In this document: positions 43,332 to 53,090 of the stretch, piece after piece
Position numbering within the stretch: the stretch's first letter is position 1
How the letters are laid out: every line of letters starts with the position of its first letter
The notes under the pieces: model-generated
The model's input: only the letters and a program-made list of their open reading frames with translations
Databases searched by the model: none
What the model was told of the DNA's origin: nothing
Made by a program: the position numbers and the translations under genes
Assembly (NCBI RefSeq): GCF_004664715.2
Contig: NC_051069.1
Span: 11,046,501-11,110,500, forward strand
Direction of reading: 5' to 3'
Length of the DNA: 64,000 nucleotides
Source of the DNA: Peromyscus leucopus
Lineage: Eukaryota; Chordata; Mammalia; Rodentia; Cricetidae

Positions 43332-43418
43332 CTCCCCAAGACTGAGGGCAGAGACCACTCTAGGCTACCTCGGATGAAGGAACGACCTCAGAGCGCTGCT
43401 ACGCAATCCCAGGCAAAG
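43332..43418 (+). CDS. Candidate internal exon, unidentified protein
   Basis: A pyrimidine-rich tract and CTGACAG acceptor precede 43332, and AAAG followed by GTGATG makes a possible donor after 43418, giving 29 codons in phase 0. The frame is open (it includes RMKERPQSAATQSQ) and holds four CpGs in about 45 bp, unusual for neutral rodent DNA. The donor is weak, and the frame continues open past it to 43551, so the exon end is uncertain. Its phase does not join directly to the exon at 46768 (which needs one leading base), so another exon would be required between them. It may be chance. Confidence 0.25.
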
Positions 43419-43611
43419 GTGATGGAGCTGAATGGTGGACCTGCCTATCTTTTCCCCAGGAACGCTTTCTCTCCCTCACCTCTTTCTCCACTTCTTCACC
43501 CCTTGTCTTCCTCTCCTGTCTTCTCTCCCTCACTCCTTTGTCCTTAAAGGAAGATTCTCCCTGAAGCTACAGTCTCCATGTCTCATCTTGTTTCCTAAGA
43601 ACTACTTTAAA

Positions 43612-43724
43612 AAAAAGTTGGGACAGGGTCTTGCTAAGTATTCTAGGCTGACCTCGACCCTGTGATCCTCCTGCTTGGGTCTCAGGGGTTGTGGGAGTCC
43701 AGGTGTGCCACCACACCCGGCTTT
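43612..43724 (-). mobile_element. B1 SINE
   Basis: Complement of B1: GGGACAGGGTCTTGCTAAG, TAGGCTGACCTCGACCC, GATCCTCCTGCTTGGGTC, GTGTGCCACCACACCCGGC. Confidence 0.88.
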
Positions 43725-43861
43725 TCATTTGCTCCTTGATGTCAAGAGTGATTGCACATCGGCAGATTCGTCAGGGAAGCTCTACTTCCGTGGTGAGAGA
43801 AGCTAGCTAAGCGGCTTTCTGCATGGCAGTTCACAGCAAGCACAAGCCCCACAAGCCCCAC

Positions 43862-44205
43862 AAGCCATTGAGCAAGCTTTCCTTGAACCAATTAGATTCT
43901 GACATCTGCTTATTGTTTAATTATCTTCTGACTGAAGAAATGGAAAAGTTGACAAATAGTTGAACCCAGCAAGAGTCAGGTTCCTCACCCCCCTCTTTGT
44001 GGAGTGTGTATAGAACACCAGTCTGCCAACATCTTCTGGTCTCTCTGGGACACTGGCAAAAAACACAGACAAATATTTATATTGCATGAACTCAAGATGG
44101 TTTTCATTTTTTTTTTCATGTTTAACCGATTTCAAATGAACGACAATGGCCCTTAATGTGGTTACAAGAATTTGCCATTAATTGTCACTTGAAATTGGAT
44201 CCAGC
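43862..44205. other. Candidate conserved non-coding element
   Basis: AT-rich and repeat-free. It contains CCAATTAGATTCTGACATC, GTTTAATTATCTTCTGAC, TTTAACCGATTTCAAATG, ACAATGGCCCTTAATGTGG and TTGCCATTAATTGTCACTTG. Several homeodomain-like TAATT/ATTAAT sites are clustered and CpG is rare. No exon signature. It lies about 2.6 kb upstream of the coding exon, so an intronic enhancer is possible (inference). Confidence 0.4.
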
Positions 44206-44544
44206 TGGTCTGTATGCCTTCGCTGGGTTCTGGTTCTTACTGACGTGGGCTGCTTCCCACTGGTTGGCTGCATACCAGCTCAGTGGAGGGATTGGTCCCC
44301 ACTCCATGTGGACAAAAGGGGCGTTCAGAATGCTGCTGCTATTTCTGAGCTCTTTGTGTGCGCACTTGAGGCCTGGAAGGTGGGTGAAGGCCACAAAAAT
44401 CAACACTGACTAGGTAGACCGGCTTTTCCTAGCAGCAAAGACATAGGCTCCAGTCCCCAATAGGTTACAGGGCTGAGTGGCCAGGGGACACAGTATTTGT
44501 ATGTGCGTGTGGAAGTCTGAGACTGATTTTCAGTGTCTTCCTTT

Positions 44545-44765
44545 ATATATCTCAACCGTATTTTTTTGAGACAGAGTCTCACTGAACCTGGAGCTCACTG
44601 ACAGACTAGATTAGCTGCCCAGAAGCCCCTAGGGACCCACCTGCCTCTGTTTCCCCAGCACTGGGGTTACAGGCTGTACTAGCACATCCAGTTTTTTAGA
44701 TGGGTGATGGGGCTCTGAACTCATATCCTCCTGCTCACCTGGCAGATACTCTCTGCCCTTGGGAA
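44545..44765 (-). mobile_element. B-family composite SINE
   Basis: Complement pattern: TTTTTTTGAGACAGAGTCTC, CTGAACCTGGAGCTCACTG, CTGCCTCTGTTTCCCCAGC, CTGGGGTTACAGG, then a diverged head with CTGAACTCATATCCTCC. Confidence 0.75.
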
Positions 44766-45342
44766 AAAAACCACCTTTTATACTTGGTGGCTTTCAATTT
44801 CTGTTTAATTACTTTTATATAGTTTATTAAATACTTTTATAAAGAACAATTGCTAAACTGAATGGGATGTTAGGAAGACAGGCTTAATTAAAGTGGATAT
44901 AAGGAACCTGTGAATAAAGAAGGGGTTAGATCACATGGGTAGGATAGGTAGAAGTGATAAGAAGGTTTCATAGTCCCATGACAGGGCTTCCTACATTCCT
45001 GGAGAATAAGAAAATGCAGTTTCTGACTGAGCATAGACAGCAAGAGTCACCTGATTGATTAGTAATGTCTGCTCTGGTCACTGGATGGGATGGTTGTACT
45101 TGGGCTATGTATTTACCATTCAGGGACTGAAGGGGTTTCTGGGGACCTTTAACAGTTGAGAAATGAATGGAACCAGCTTCCCTCTCAGTACAGCACACTA
45201 GTGAGACCAGGAGCCCAGATGGTCAGGCTTGAAGGCAGAACCTCTCATGTGCAATCCTTAGCATGTTGATTCAGAAGCAGGAGGTTGGGACAGAGCCTAA
45301 CTTCATTTATGACAGGCTTCCAGAGGTGGTTGTTGCTGGTCT
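44766..45342. other. AT-rich to mixed unique sequence
   Basis: AT-rich from 44770 to 44900 (ATTACTTTTATATAG, ATTAAATACTTTTATAAAG). No repeat family or exon recognised. Confidence 0.4.
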
Positions 45343-45348
45343 CTGGGC
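45343..45348 (+). repeat. 5' target-site duplication CTGGGC
   Basis: The six bases before the LTR recur immediately after it at 45807-45812. Confidence 0.87.
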
Positions 45349-45806
45349 TATGGTGATACTTTATTTGTTCTGAAATGTGATTTTATTTGTATTTTGATAA
45401 ATAAAGTTGCCTGGGGGTCAGGGCTAATTGTAAGCCATAGCGGAGCTGGGCTTTCGTGGTGCACACCTTTAACACCAGCACTTGGTAGGCAGAGTTAGGT
45501 AGATCTATGTGTGATCAAGGATACAGCCAGCATTGGAGACACACACCTTTAATCTCAATACCAATCATAGAAGACCTGGAGGTCTGTACAGACAGGCAGT
45601 GATGAGGCGGTCATGTGGTTGGGTTTATAACCAATGAGAAGGCAGAACAGAAAGTCTATATAAAGACAAACACACAGGAAGTAGATCTCTCTTGGCTGAA
45701 GAGGGTTGCTGAAGCAGGAAAGGTAAGGCTCTTAGCTCTGACCTCTTGGGCTTTTATCTTTACATTGGCTCTGTGTTTCTTATTTTAAAAGATGGTTACT
45801 TCTACA
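45349..45806 (+). mobile_element. Solo class-II-like LTR with B1-derived segments
   Basis: Bounded by CTGGGC on both sides; starts TATGGTGATACTTT (a TG start changed to TA) and ends CTTCTACA, 458 bp. It has AATAAA at 45400-45405, CCAAT at 45631-45635 and TATATAA at 45657-45663. B1-like cores (GTGGTGCACACCTTTAACACC near 45457, ACACACCTTTAATCTC near 45541) and GGTCTGTACAGACAGGCAG are shared with the 13061-13535 LTR. No interior remains. Confidence 0.85.
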
Positions 45807-45812
45807 CTGGGC
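45807..45812 (+). repeat. 3' target-site duplication CTGGGC
   Basis: Identical to 45343-45348, confirming the LTR boundaries. The sequence on to 46304 is unique, with nothing recognised. Confidence 0.87.
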
Positions 45813-46304
45813 AGTCTCAGAATAGCAAGGACAGCTCTGGAACCTGGGCCAGTGTCCCTTTACTGTAGGCTCAACTGCCTGCATGAAGGTCTATGGAACC
45901 CTATTGAATCATGTCTGAAGGTTGACGGCTCTACCACTGTAGACAGTCATTGAGGCAGACACAGAACATCGTGTGTCCCTGGGCCTGTGAGTAAAACCTT
46001 TCCTTGGCCTTGGGAAGGTTTCAAAGCCAGGCAGATCTGGGTTGGAACCTGGATTATTTGACTCCCAAATTACTATCATCTCCTTGAATCAAAGTCCCTT
46101 GACCTGCAAAAGGGGACGTCAATGTTCCTGCTTGTCAAACTTGCTGGAAACTGAAAATAATCAGTGGAGTTGAATGCGAGGACACAACACTGAGTTTCCC
46201 CTTTTCTCTGGAGAGCTGTCATAGGTTAGTTTTTGTTATTCATTGTAAATTTGCAACCATTTTAGAATCTTGATGCAGTGATGTAACTATAAATGCAAAT
46301 CCAG

Positions 46305-46479
46305 TGTTTTTATTATTACTACTATTATTATGTGTGTGTTTGTGAGTATGTACGAGTATGTGGAGGCCATGCTCAGGAACGCCATCATGTTGTTCTGAGA
46401 CAGGGTCTCCCATTGGCTAGGTGGGCTGGTCAGTGAGTCCCAGGGATCTCCCTGCCTCTGCTTCTCTGCTGGAAGTACA

Positions 46480-46520
<41 letters not shown>

Positions 46521-46640
46521 CATCACATCCACCTTTTAAAAACTTACTTTTTTTTTTTCACTTGGGTTCTGGGGTTTGGACCCAGGCCCTCATGCTTCCA
46601 CCAGGTGAGCATTTGACTGACAGAACCATCTCCTCAGCTT
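46305..46640 (-). mobile_element. B-family composite SINE with internal (TG)n
   Basis: Complement order: a TTATTA-rich tail, TATGTGGAGGCCATGCTC, GAGACAGGGTCTCCCATTGG, GTCAGTGAGTCCCAGGG, a (TG)n array (46482-46519), then TCTGGGGTTTGGACCCAGG and GACAGAACCATCTCCTCAGC as the head. Confidence 0.78.
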
Positions 46641-46767
46641 CAGAGTCGCTGTGTCCTGTGATGAGCTCTCTGTTTACAACAATCAGGGAAGTGCGTTGGT
46701 TAGGTGTGTCTTCTTCTGACACATGAAAACAGCAACTTAGACAAACTTCAAACCTTTTATTCTCTAG

Positions 46768-46871
46768 AGTATGCCCATCCCGAGCGTCTCTCAGGCGGTG
46801 GAGGGGAACTTGAGAATCAGAAGCAAACTCCAAGACGTCTCCGCTGTGGCCCGACACTGGTGAAGCCGTCG
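46768..46871 (+). CDS. Internal coding exon of an unidentified protein
   Basis: The acceptor is a pyrimidine-rich stretch ending CTCTAG (46762-46767) and the donor is CG|GTAAGT at 46872, a near-consensus 5' site. The exon is 104 bp: two bases completing a codon, then 34 codons ending in phase 0. The encoded part is glycine-rich and then basic (YAHPERLSGGGGELENQ, followed by a KQTPRRLRCGPTLVKPS stretch). It holds six or more CpGs although the surroundings are CpG-poor, which supports coding constraint. It continues in frame into the exon at 47763. I do not recognise the protein; low-complexity content means it may be a disordered C-terminal region. The upstream exon is not identified. Confidence 0.65.
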
Positions 46872-47113
46872 GTAAGTTTCCCGGCTTCTGCTGACTTGTT
46901 TCTGCAATGCATGGTGTTAATTCTGTTAAATGCTGTTGTCACAGAGTTCCTTAAATAGTTTTTAATAGGTTTTCATTTGGAGGAAAGTGTTCTTTCAGGA
47001 TACAGGAGCAGGAATTGTCAAAAAATTAAAGTGAACAGATAGGATTCCTCAGAAAAACTTTCAGGCAGTCATTTCACTGATAATGGTTCTAACAGATGAT
47101 GGAAGTGAGTGAG

Positions 47114-47171
<58 letters not shown>

Positions 47172-47762
47172 TGAGAGGAGAAGGAAGAAGGGAGAGAGAG
47201 ACAGAAAGAAAGCCACTTGCAGGAGCTGGTTTTCACCTTCTGCCATGAGGATTCCCAGGATTGAATTTAGGCCACGAGGCTTGGCAGCAAGCACCATTAC
47301 CCACCGAACCATCTCACTGGCCTGCATCGTGGAAGTAATTCCTCTTCCCTGTCTCTGGGTTCTTTCTTGGAGGAGGCTCTTTCAACCACATGAACTAATT
47401 AAAATGGTAGGTAAAAATGCAAGCAAGTTGGGAATTTCTCTGTACTTTGAAATCTTAGATCTGCTTAGGTAATTAATATTATCAATGAGCTGCAAGGAAA
47501 AAAATCTATAACATAAAATCCTTCTTAAAAAATCTGCTGAAGGTCAAATCGCCGCCATCCCAAAAACCAGGAAATGGACAGGTGGAGGCAAACGTGAAAA
47601 TCCCCTTTTGTTGTTGTTATCATGGTGTCTTGGCATGATTTCAGGCTAAGCTGATATTAGTCAGAGACTAGAATTGGGATTTCTTCCTGTGTTCTAAGAT
47701 ATCAGCATAATTCTGTACGTAAAAAGCATGGTTCTAATAAGAAATCCTTTGTCCCTCCACAG
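46872..47762 (+). other. Intron between the two coding exons (891 bp)
   Basis: It begins GTAAGT and ends in TTTGTCCCTCCACAG, both good matches to mammalian splice consensus. It contains a (TG)n array and a B3 SINE in its middle and AT-rich unique sequence near 47460-47550 (ATTAATATTATCAATGAGC). Confidence 0.6.
47115..47325 (-). mobile_element. B3 SINE with (TG)n tail, inside the intron
   Basis: A perfect TG array (47115-47166) is followed by the complement of B3: GAGAAAGCCACTT-like purine stretch, GAGCTGGTTTTCACCTTCTGC, GGATTGAATTTAGGCC, ACCGAACCATCTCACTGGCC. Confidence 0.85.
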
Positions 47763-47903
47763 ACGGGAACCACAGCCTCCCTGGCAGCTCTGTCTTTGCC
47801 AATGCCATCCGAGATGCCCACGGACTCCTGGCTCCACAGGGTTGTAGAGGTCGACATGCTGTCCCAGGAACTACAGGAGGAGAGCCCCAATCTCACTGAG
47901 TAG
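47763..47903 (+). CDS. Terminal coding exon of the same unidentified protein
   Basis: It opens directly after the CCACAG acceptor in phase 0, matching the phase at the end of 46768-46871, and runs 46 codons to TAG at 47901-47903. The sequence is serine/leucine-rich (TGTTASLAALSLPMPSEMP) and ends acidic (VEVDMLSQELQEESPNLTE). Only this frame is open throughout. Together the two exons give about 80 C-terminal residues. No domain, membrane segment or localisation signal was recognised. An alternative last exon of a larger gene is also possible. Confidence 0.65.
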   Translation, partial: TGTTASLAALSLPMPSEMPTDSWLHRVVEVDMLSQELQEESPNLTE

Positions 47904-48264
47904 AGCTCTCAGGCAGGCCACACTCCGTTCAAGTGGCATCTGGTGGGAAATGTGTATTAGAAACATGTTTTTTCTTAAATAGAGGAAATGTGAATTATGC
48001 AGGGAGAAAATTGACAAGTACAGTTACACTGTGAGATTCCTACACTGGGTACTGTGTAACATGTCCTCAAGTTTGCTCAGTCCATGAAGTGCAAAGTGGT
48101 GGGATTTGAATGTTCTTGTCCATCAGGCAGAAGCAGTCAGCATTCTGTAGGTCCCTGTGTACAGATGTGCATGGGCACCACCGTTAGTCTGACTATTCAG
48201 CTCATGTGACTCTAATAGAAGTTGGAGTCGAATTCTGTTGAAGTACACTCTTATTTATTTGGAC
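47904..48264 (+). other. Probable 3' UTR / downstream region
   Basis: Repeat-free sequence after the stop codon. There is no AATAAA before the antisense poly-T at 48265. The first + strand AATAAA downstream is at 48578-48583, beyond a B1, so the true cleavage site is unknown. Confidence 0.4.
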
Positions 48265-48414
48265 TTTTTTTTTTTTTTTAAAGCAAACTTTATTCCAACT
48301 GCTATCCCCATCCAAAACTGTTTGTGAACTGAAGCATTTAACAGATTTCATTTAAACTTATACTTTCACATCACGAACCAAACCAAAAATATCACTTCAA
48401 TTTGCTCAGCCATT
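48265..48414 (-). pseudogene. 3' end of a minus-strand retrocopy (poly(A)-tailed)
   Basis: On the minus strand a unique 130-bp stretch ends with AATAAA (complement of 48289-48294), about ten bases later reaching a run of 15 A (complement of 48265-48279). That is the signature of a reverse-transcribed mRNA 3' end. The source gene is not recognised, and the 5' side is cut off or interrupted by a B1. It could instead be a genuine minus-strand gene end with an encoded A run. Confidence 0.5.
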
Positions 48415-48424
48415 TTCTTTTGTT

Positions 48425-48563
48425 GTTCTTGGAGACAGTGTTACTTTGTAGCCTGGGCTGTTCTGGAACTGACTGTGTAGCCTAGGCTGGCCTCAAATTA
48501 GAAATTCTCCTGTCTCAGGTTCTCAAGTGCTGGAGCTACAAGTATGTATCACCATACTGGCTC
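48425..48563 (-). mobile_element. B1 SINE
   Basis: Complement of B1: GGAGACAGTGTTACTTTGTAG, CTGTTCTGGAACTGACTG, GTAGCCTAGGCTGGCCTC, TCAAGTGCTGGAGCTACAAG. Confidence 0.87.
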
Positions 48564-48932
48564 GCTTCATCACATTTAATAAAGAAACAGCTAGGAAACA
48601 TGTAGACACCTGGTGTACAATTTGAGAGCTGTTTAGCTAAGCAAATATTTAATATTCAGCAAAAATCATAGCATTAAAATTGGAAAGTTCTCGAATTTAG
48701 AGAATGCCTGTTTAATTTTTGAGGTGTGTTTGTGTGAGAAAACAGAAATATTTTCATTTAGAAGAAACCGAGTGCATGGGCCGGCTTCTGCTCCCAGTGT
48801 GCTCTCTTGTGCAGCCTTCTTTTGACTACCAAAGGGCAGTTCTGCTTCGCCTCTGGGGCGCCACAGATTTTAAAAGCCCCTTTGCCAGGTTCACTGTAGA
48901 GAGCTTGTCTGGTGTCCCCAGCACTCCATACA

Positions 48933-49042
48933 CTTGATGCGGAGGTGCATACCTGCAATTTCAGCCCTTGGGAAGTGGGGCTTGAAGATTGGGAGTTCAA
49001 GGCCAGCCTCAGCTACATGAGGCTGTTTCAAAAACTATAAAT
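48933..49042 (+). mobile_element. B1 SINE
   Basis: GCGGAGGTGCATACCTGC, GGGAGTTCAAGGCCAGCC, CAGCTACATGAGGCTG and TTTCAAAAACTATAAATG, a diverged forward B1. Confidence 0.75.
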
Positions 49043-49931
49043 GAGTGAGTGATAAATAAGTCCTTTGCCTATGTGACAGCCATACCTGATTCTATAGGAA
49101 CTGCACCCTTGGGCCCCCAGGACCCCATGGCCCTTGAAACAGTGCATGGCTCCAGCTGACTCAGGTCTATCTGTTGCTCGTTCTATTTACCTGGTGACCA
49201 AGACCCCGCGACCTGGCCCCAGCTATACACTTGGGCCCCGGTATACCAAAGCTCCCTTTGGAGTGCAGTGACTCTTGCCCCTTGGAACAGGACCCTACCT
49301 CTCTGCCTCTGCAGGGTAGCATCATGTTCTCCAAGGCAGTTTGTTTCTGATCCTCCACCCGAATTAGTCTGACTCATTCAGACTTCAGGACCCAGCACAG
49401 CACCCCCACCAACTCCCCGCCAGGTCTGATAGGAAACGTATTGAGTTGCATCCCCAGAGATCCATTTCTCAGGTTATTCTAGGTCACATCAAGCTGACAA
49501 TTGGGATTGACTGCCGCATGTGACAAGCACTTTGGCCACGGAGCCACCTCCCAGGCTCTTCATGGGAATCTTATAATGTGCTGGGCACCAGGTCTGAACA
49601 GGTACTTGGTGTTGACACACGACTTTGTTAACCTTTAATTGAAAACATTTAAAATTTCTTCAGTGCTGATGATTGATTTTAGCGCTTGCTCCTCCATGGG
49701 TGTCTTGAAAACAAATTCTGGGTTTCCATCTCTAGTTTTAATTCAGTGTTATTGATCGCTGAGGGCTGATACCTGGGAGACCTGAGAAGCGATACGGTCT
49801 CAGGTGGAAGCCTGGATTCTATTTAGGAAACTCTAAATCACAGAAAGGCGGCTAGGAAGCCTGTCTGCCTTTGAGCAGAGGCGGCCTAAGCAGAGGTTTG
49901 GTGTGTCTTTGAGCAAGTTATCTATTGTCCT
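49043..49931. other. Unique sequence with a short SINE scrap
   Basis: A fragment resembling a B3 head complement (GACAAGCACTTTGGCCACGG near 49523) is the only repeat hint. No exon is supported. Confidence 0.45.
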
Positions 49932-50300
49932 CATTGTTTTAGTCAGATTGACACGGAGTTGTCTGGGATGCTGAACCTCAGTGGAGAAAATGCCCACACC
50001 AGACTGGCCTGTAGGCAAGCCTGTGGGCCATTTTCTTCATTGATGATGCCCAGCTCACTGTGGATGGTGCCATCTCTGGGCTGGTGGTCCTGGGTTGGAT
50101 AAGAAAGCAGGCTGAGCAAGCCATGAAGAGCAAGCCAGGAAGCAGCACTCCTTCATGGCCTCTGTCTGCATCAGCTCCTGCCTCCAGCTCCTGTCCTGAT
50201 TGTCTTCATGATGGACTACAACTGTAAGCTGAAATAAACCCTTCCCCCATATCACTTTCTGTCATTGTGTTTCATCCAGTGACAGAAACCTAACTAAGAT
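49932..50300 (+). mobile_element. Rodent LTR-like repeat (type B)
   Basis: In order: AGTCAGATTGACACGGAG, GACTGGCCTGTAGGCAAGCC, GGATGGTGCCATCTCTGGGC, GCAGGCTGAGCAAGCCATG, CAGCTCCTGCCTCCAGCTCC, AATAAACCC near 50232 and ACCTAACTAAGAT at the end. Same family as 16858-17277. Confidence 0.78.
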
Positions 50301-51325
50301 ATAGATGCTCTTGGGATTTCCTTTTCTTGATGGGAAGACAAGGTCCCGCCCTTCCTGTGAGGGGGACTTGCAATCTGAAGAGTCTCCATCCTGAGATCCT
50401 GAACTGATGCCTGAATGTCAGCAAACAGACATTCTCCTATCCCAGGAAGCTTCCAGGATATTCTGATCCCTGTTTGGCAAAAGAGAGGGAAGAACTCCTA
50501 TTGTCCTGGTCACATTTCAAAAGAAACCGCAGTTGTGTTTGGAGAGTTATGGTGATCACGTTAATTTCTACCTTAAATGTGGAATCTCTCATTTCCCAGC
50601 TTATATGTGAATATGAATCAGAACTGTTGTGGGAAGAGGAGATGCTAAATTCAGACATCACCTCCCAGCTTGCCCAGAACTGAGGTCTGGGCTCTTTACA
50701 GCCTTACCTCATATAGGCAGCCTGGAGTGACCATGCTTCCTAGATTCTGGGTGAAGTAACAAGGGAGCTTTGTGGAACCCAGGGCTGGCCCTGAGATGGA
50801 GTAAAAGAGAAAGAAAAGTACAAAAATTGGTTAAGTCCTCGGGGGTAGAGGAGGGATGGGCACCAAGGTGGTGGCTTAAGAGCTTCCACAGGCCTGAAAT
50901 TCAGTAGGTGATGTCCTCCTGAGGAGATGCTTGGAAACATTTCTATTGTTTCTCCTGGTGAATTCCATCCAGGCATGGTCTTCTAGAGGGTTGTCACTTG
51001 GAATCTGTATGTGTGGGGATTCTGAGTGCTGAGGTGTCTGAAGACACAGTGTAACCAAACATCAGACTCAGTGACCTCTCCAGGGAGGCAGAGGTGTGTC
51101 CGGCAGGTGCGGAAGGTCCTGCCGTCAGGCTGTGGACTCCAGAATGCTCTGTCAGTTAGGATCTGAGTCTCTGAGGGCAGCTACCTCACACAGTCGGCAC
51201 TGTTGGAACATCAGCTCGATACTGGGGTTCCCACAGAAATGATGACTTCTCGTCACACACAGGCCTGGTGGAAAGGACAGCATTTCCACTTGACAGAAAA
51301 CTAAGCTTTCAAGAAGTGGAGTGTG
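50301..51325. other. Unique sequence
   Basis: No repeat recognised. Overlapping short frames at 50437-50683 on both strands are not supported as exons. Confidence 0.45.
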
Positions 51326-51421
51326 GGCTGGGGAGATGGGGAGATGGCTCAGGGCGTAAAGCACCTGCTGTGCAAGTCTGAGGACCCGAGCTTGGATTCC
51401 AGCACCCACGTAAAAACACGT
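51326..51421 (+). mobile_element. SINE head fragment (tRNA-like, composite/B4-type)
   Basis: GGGCTGGGGAGATGG is duplicated into GGGAGATGGCTCAGGG, followed by AAAGCACCTGCTGTGC and CCGAGCTTGGATTCCAGC, that is, A- and B-box-like regions. The body after CACCCACGTAAAAACACG is lost. Confidence 0.75.
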
Positions 51422-52871
51422 GTTTTCCCGGCGCGAGGCTGCTTACAGGAAGACCTTTGGAACTTACTGTCTAGACAATTTAGCTTCATTGATGAGCTCC
51501 AGGATCAGCGAGGGTATGAAAAACAAGGTGGGTCGTCACTGTGAACAGCCTGTCCTTGAACTCCACATGGACGTGTGCCTCAGCTCCCATCAGAAGCTTC
51601 TCCTTGCAGTCGAGGGCAGTCGACACAGAGACCCTCAACTGGCCACCAAGCAGAGGTTAAGAGACTGGAGCGCTCGGTTCTAACGGGGTATTCACATCCC
51701 TCTCTCCCAGGCTCAAGGGTCTTTGTGGAAGAGGAACTGGGAAGATTCTAAGATGTGGCAGATGACCACAACTGAAACTGGATTCAGGACACAGCAGGGC
51801 AGCTGCACACATGAACTCCCAATAACTGGGACAGCACATAAAAGACCCACACAAGCTAAAGATGGACAAAATCCCAGCCTGGAGCGAGGAGGTGGGTCTG
51901 AAATCCTGCCACCCTCTGAGAAGCTATAGACATTTGATGGTTTCCGGTAGAGGGAAAGTCAGTTTTCTTTAACGGGTGTCTCTTGGTATGTCCACCACAG
52001 TCCAGGGCAGATCCCCACTCCCAAAAGTGGTTGGGTAACACAAACTGGACTGGATGTGGGGGAAAAATATCTCTCGGTGTTGAGTGGGTAGAGAGATGAG
52101 TGTGTATCTAAGAGGAGCTGGAGCAGAGGAAGCGACTATGACAGAGATACGTTGTATGCAATTCCTAAAGAATTACAGTATCCTTTAAAACACAAGGTGG
52201 AGACTAATTGAAGAAACCATTTGACAGCAACCTCTGGCCACAGGCATGTACACATACAAGGGCACACCCACACAAACATGTGCACACACATGCATGCAGG
52301 CGTACACAGATAGGGGGGAGGGGGAGAGAGGTTGAAGTGACTTCTTCATTTCTCTTCTGATTTAATGCTATTCTTCGATGGATCGGGGTAGCTATCTGTG
52401 CATACGTGACCCATCTTTGAAGCTTAGAGTCGAATGTTTTCGAGGGGGCTAGCCCTGCTGGCTGTTTGTCTCTGGCTGTTGTCACTCAGGCCCTAGCTTC
52501 CCAGCCATTGCCCAGGGACTTTTATCCTGAACCCAGGGGTGGTCTCTCCGACTTCAGTCTCCTCTCAGGAGCTGAGGCCAAGCCATGCCATACTCACGTC
52601 CTGCTCCATGACTTGTGCCCTGTGCCCTGCACCAGTGGCCCACCATGTCCAAAGGCGTCATCTTTCATATGCACTTTCTAGAATTATGACAGACATTAGC
52701 CATTGAGAGCAGAGGCTCCATATTCACCTGTGCATCCCCAGCCCTTCACCAAACCCAGAGCCTCCTGATCGGGATGAATTCTTGGAGCCAGCTGACTGGC
52801 CCTGAGGCTTTTGCTGCTACGGTTGTACTCAGACTGTCTCTCTTCCTCCTCCTCCTCCCCTTCATCTTCTA
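51422..52871. other. Unique sequence
   Basis: No family recognised. It contains a short CACACA/TGCATGC-rich stretch at about 52245-52310. No exon supported. Confidence 0.45.
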
Positions 52872-53090
52872 AACACAATACTTGTTATCTAACCCTGGCT
52901 GGCCTAGAAGTTGCTATATAGACCAGGTCAGCCCCTAACTCACAGAGACCAACCTGCCTCTACCTCCCAAGCACTAACATCGCAAGTGTAGGCCACTGTG
53001 CCTGGCTTTTTTGTGTGATTCTGGGCTTGAACTCAGGTCCCAGTATTTGCATTGCAGAATATTTTACCTACAGGGTCAGGTCCCCAGCCC
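52872..53090 (-). mobile_element. B4 SINE
   Basis: Complement: CTGGCTGGCCTAGAAGTTGC, TACCTCCCAAGCACTAAC, GGCCACTGTGCCTGGC, then CTTGAACTCAGGTCCC and GGGTCAGGTCCCCAGCCC as the head. Confidence 0.8.
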
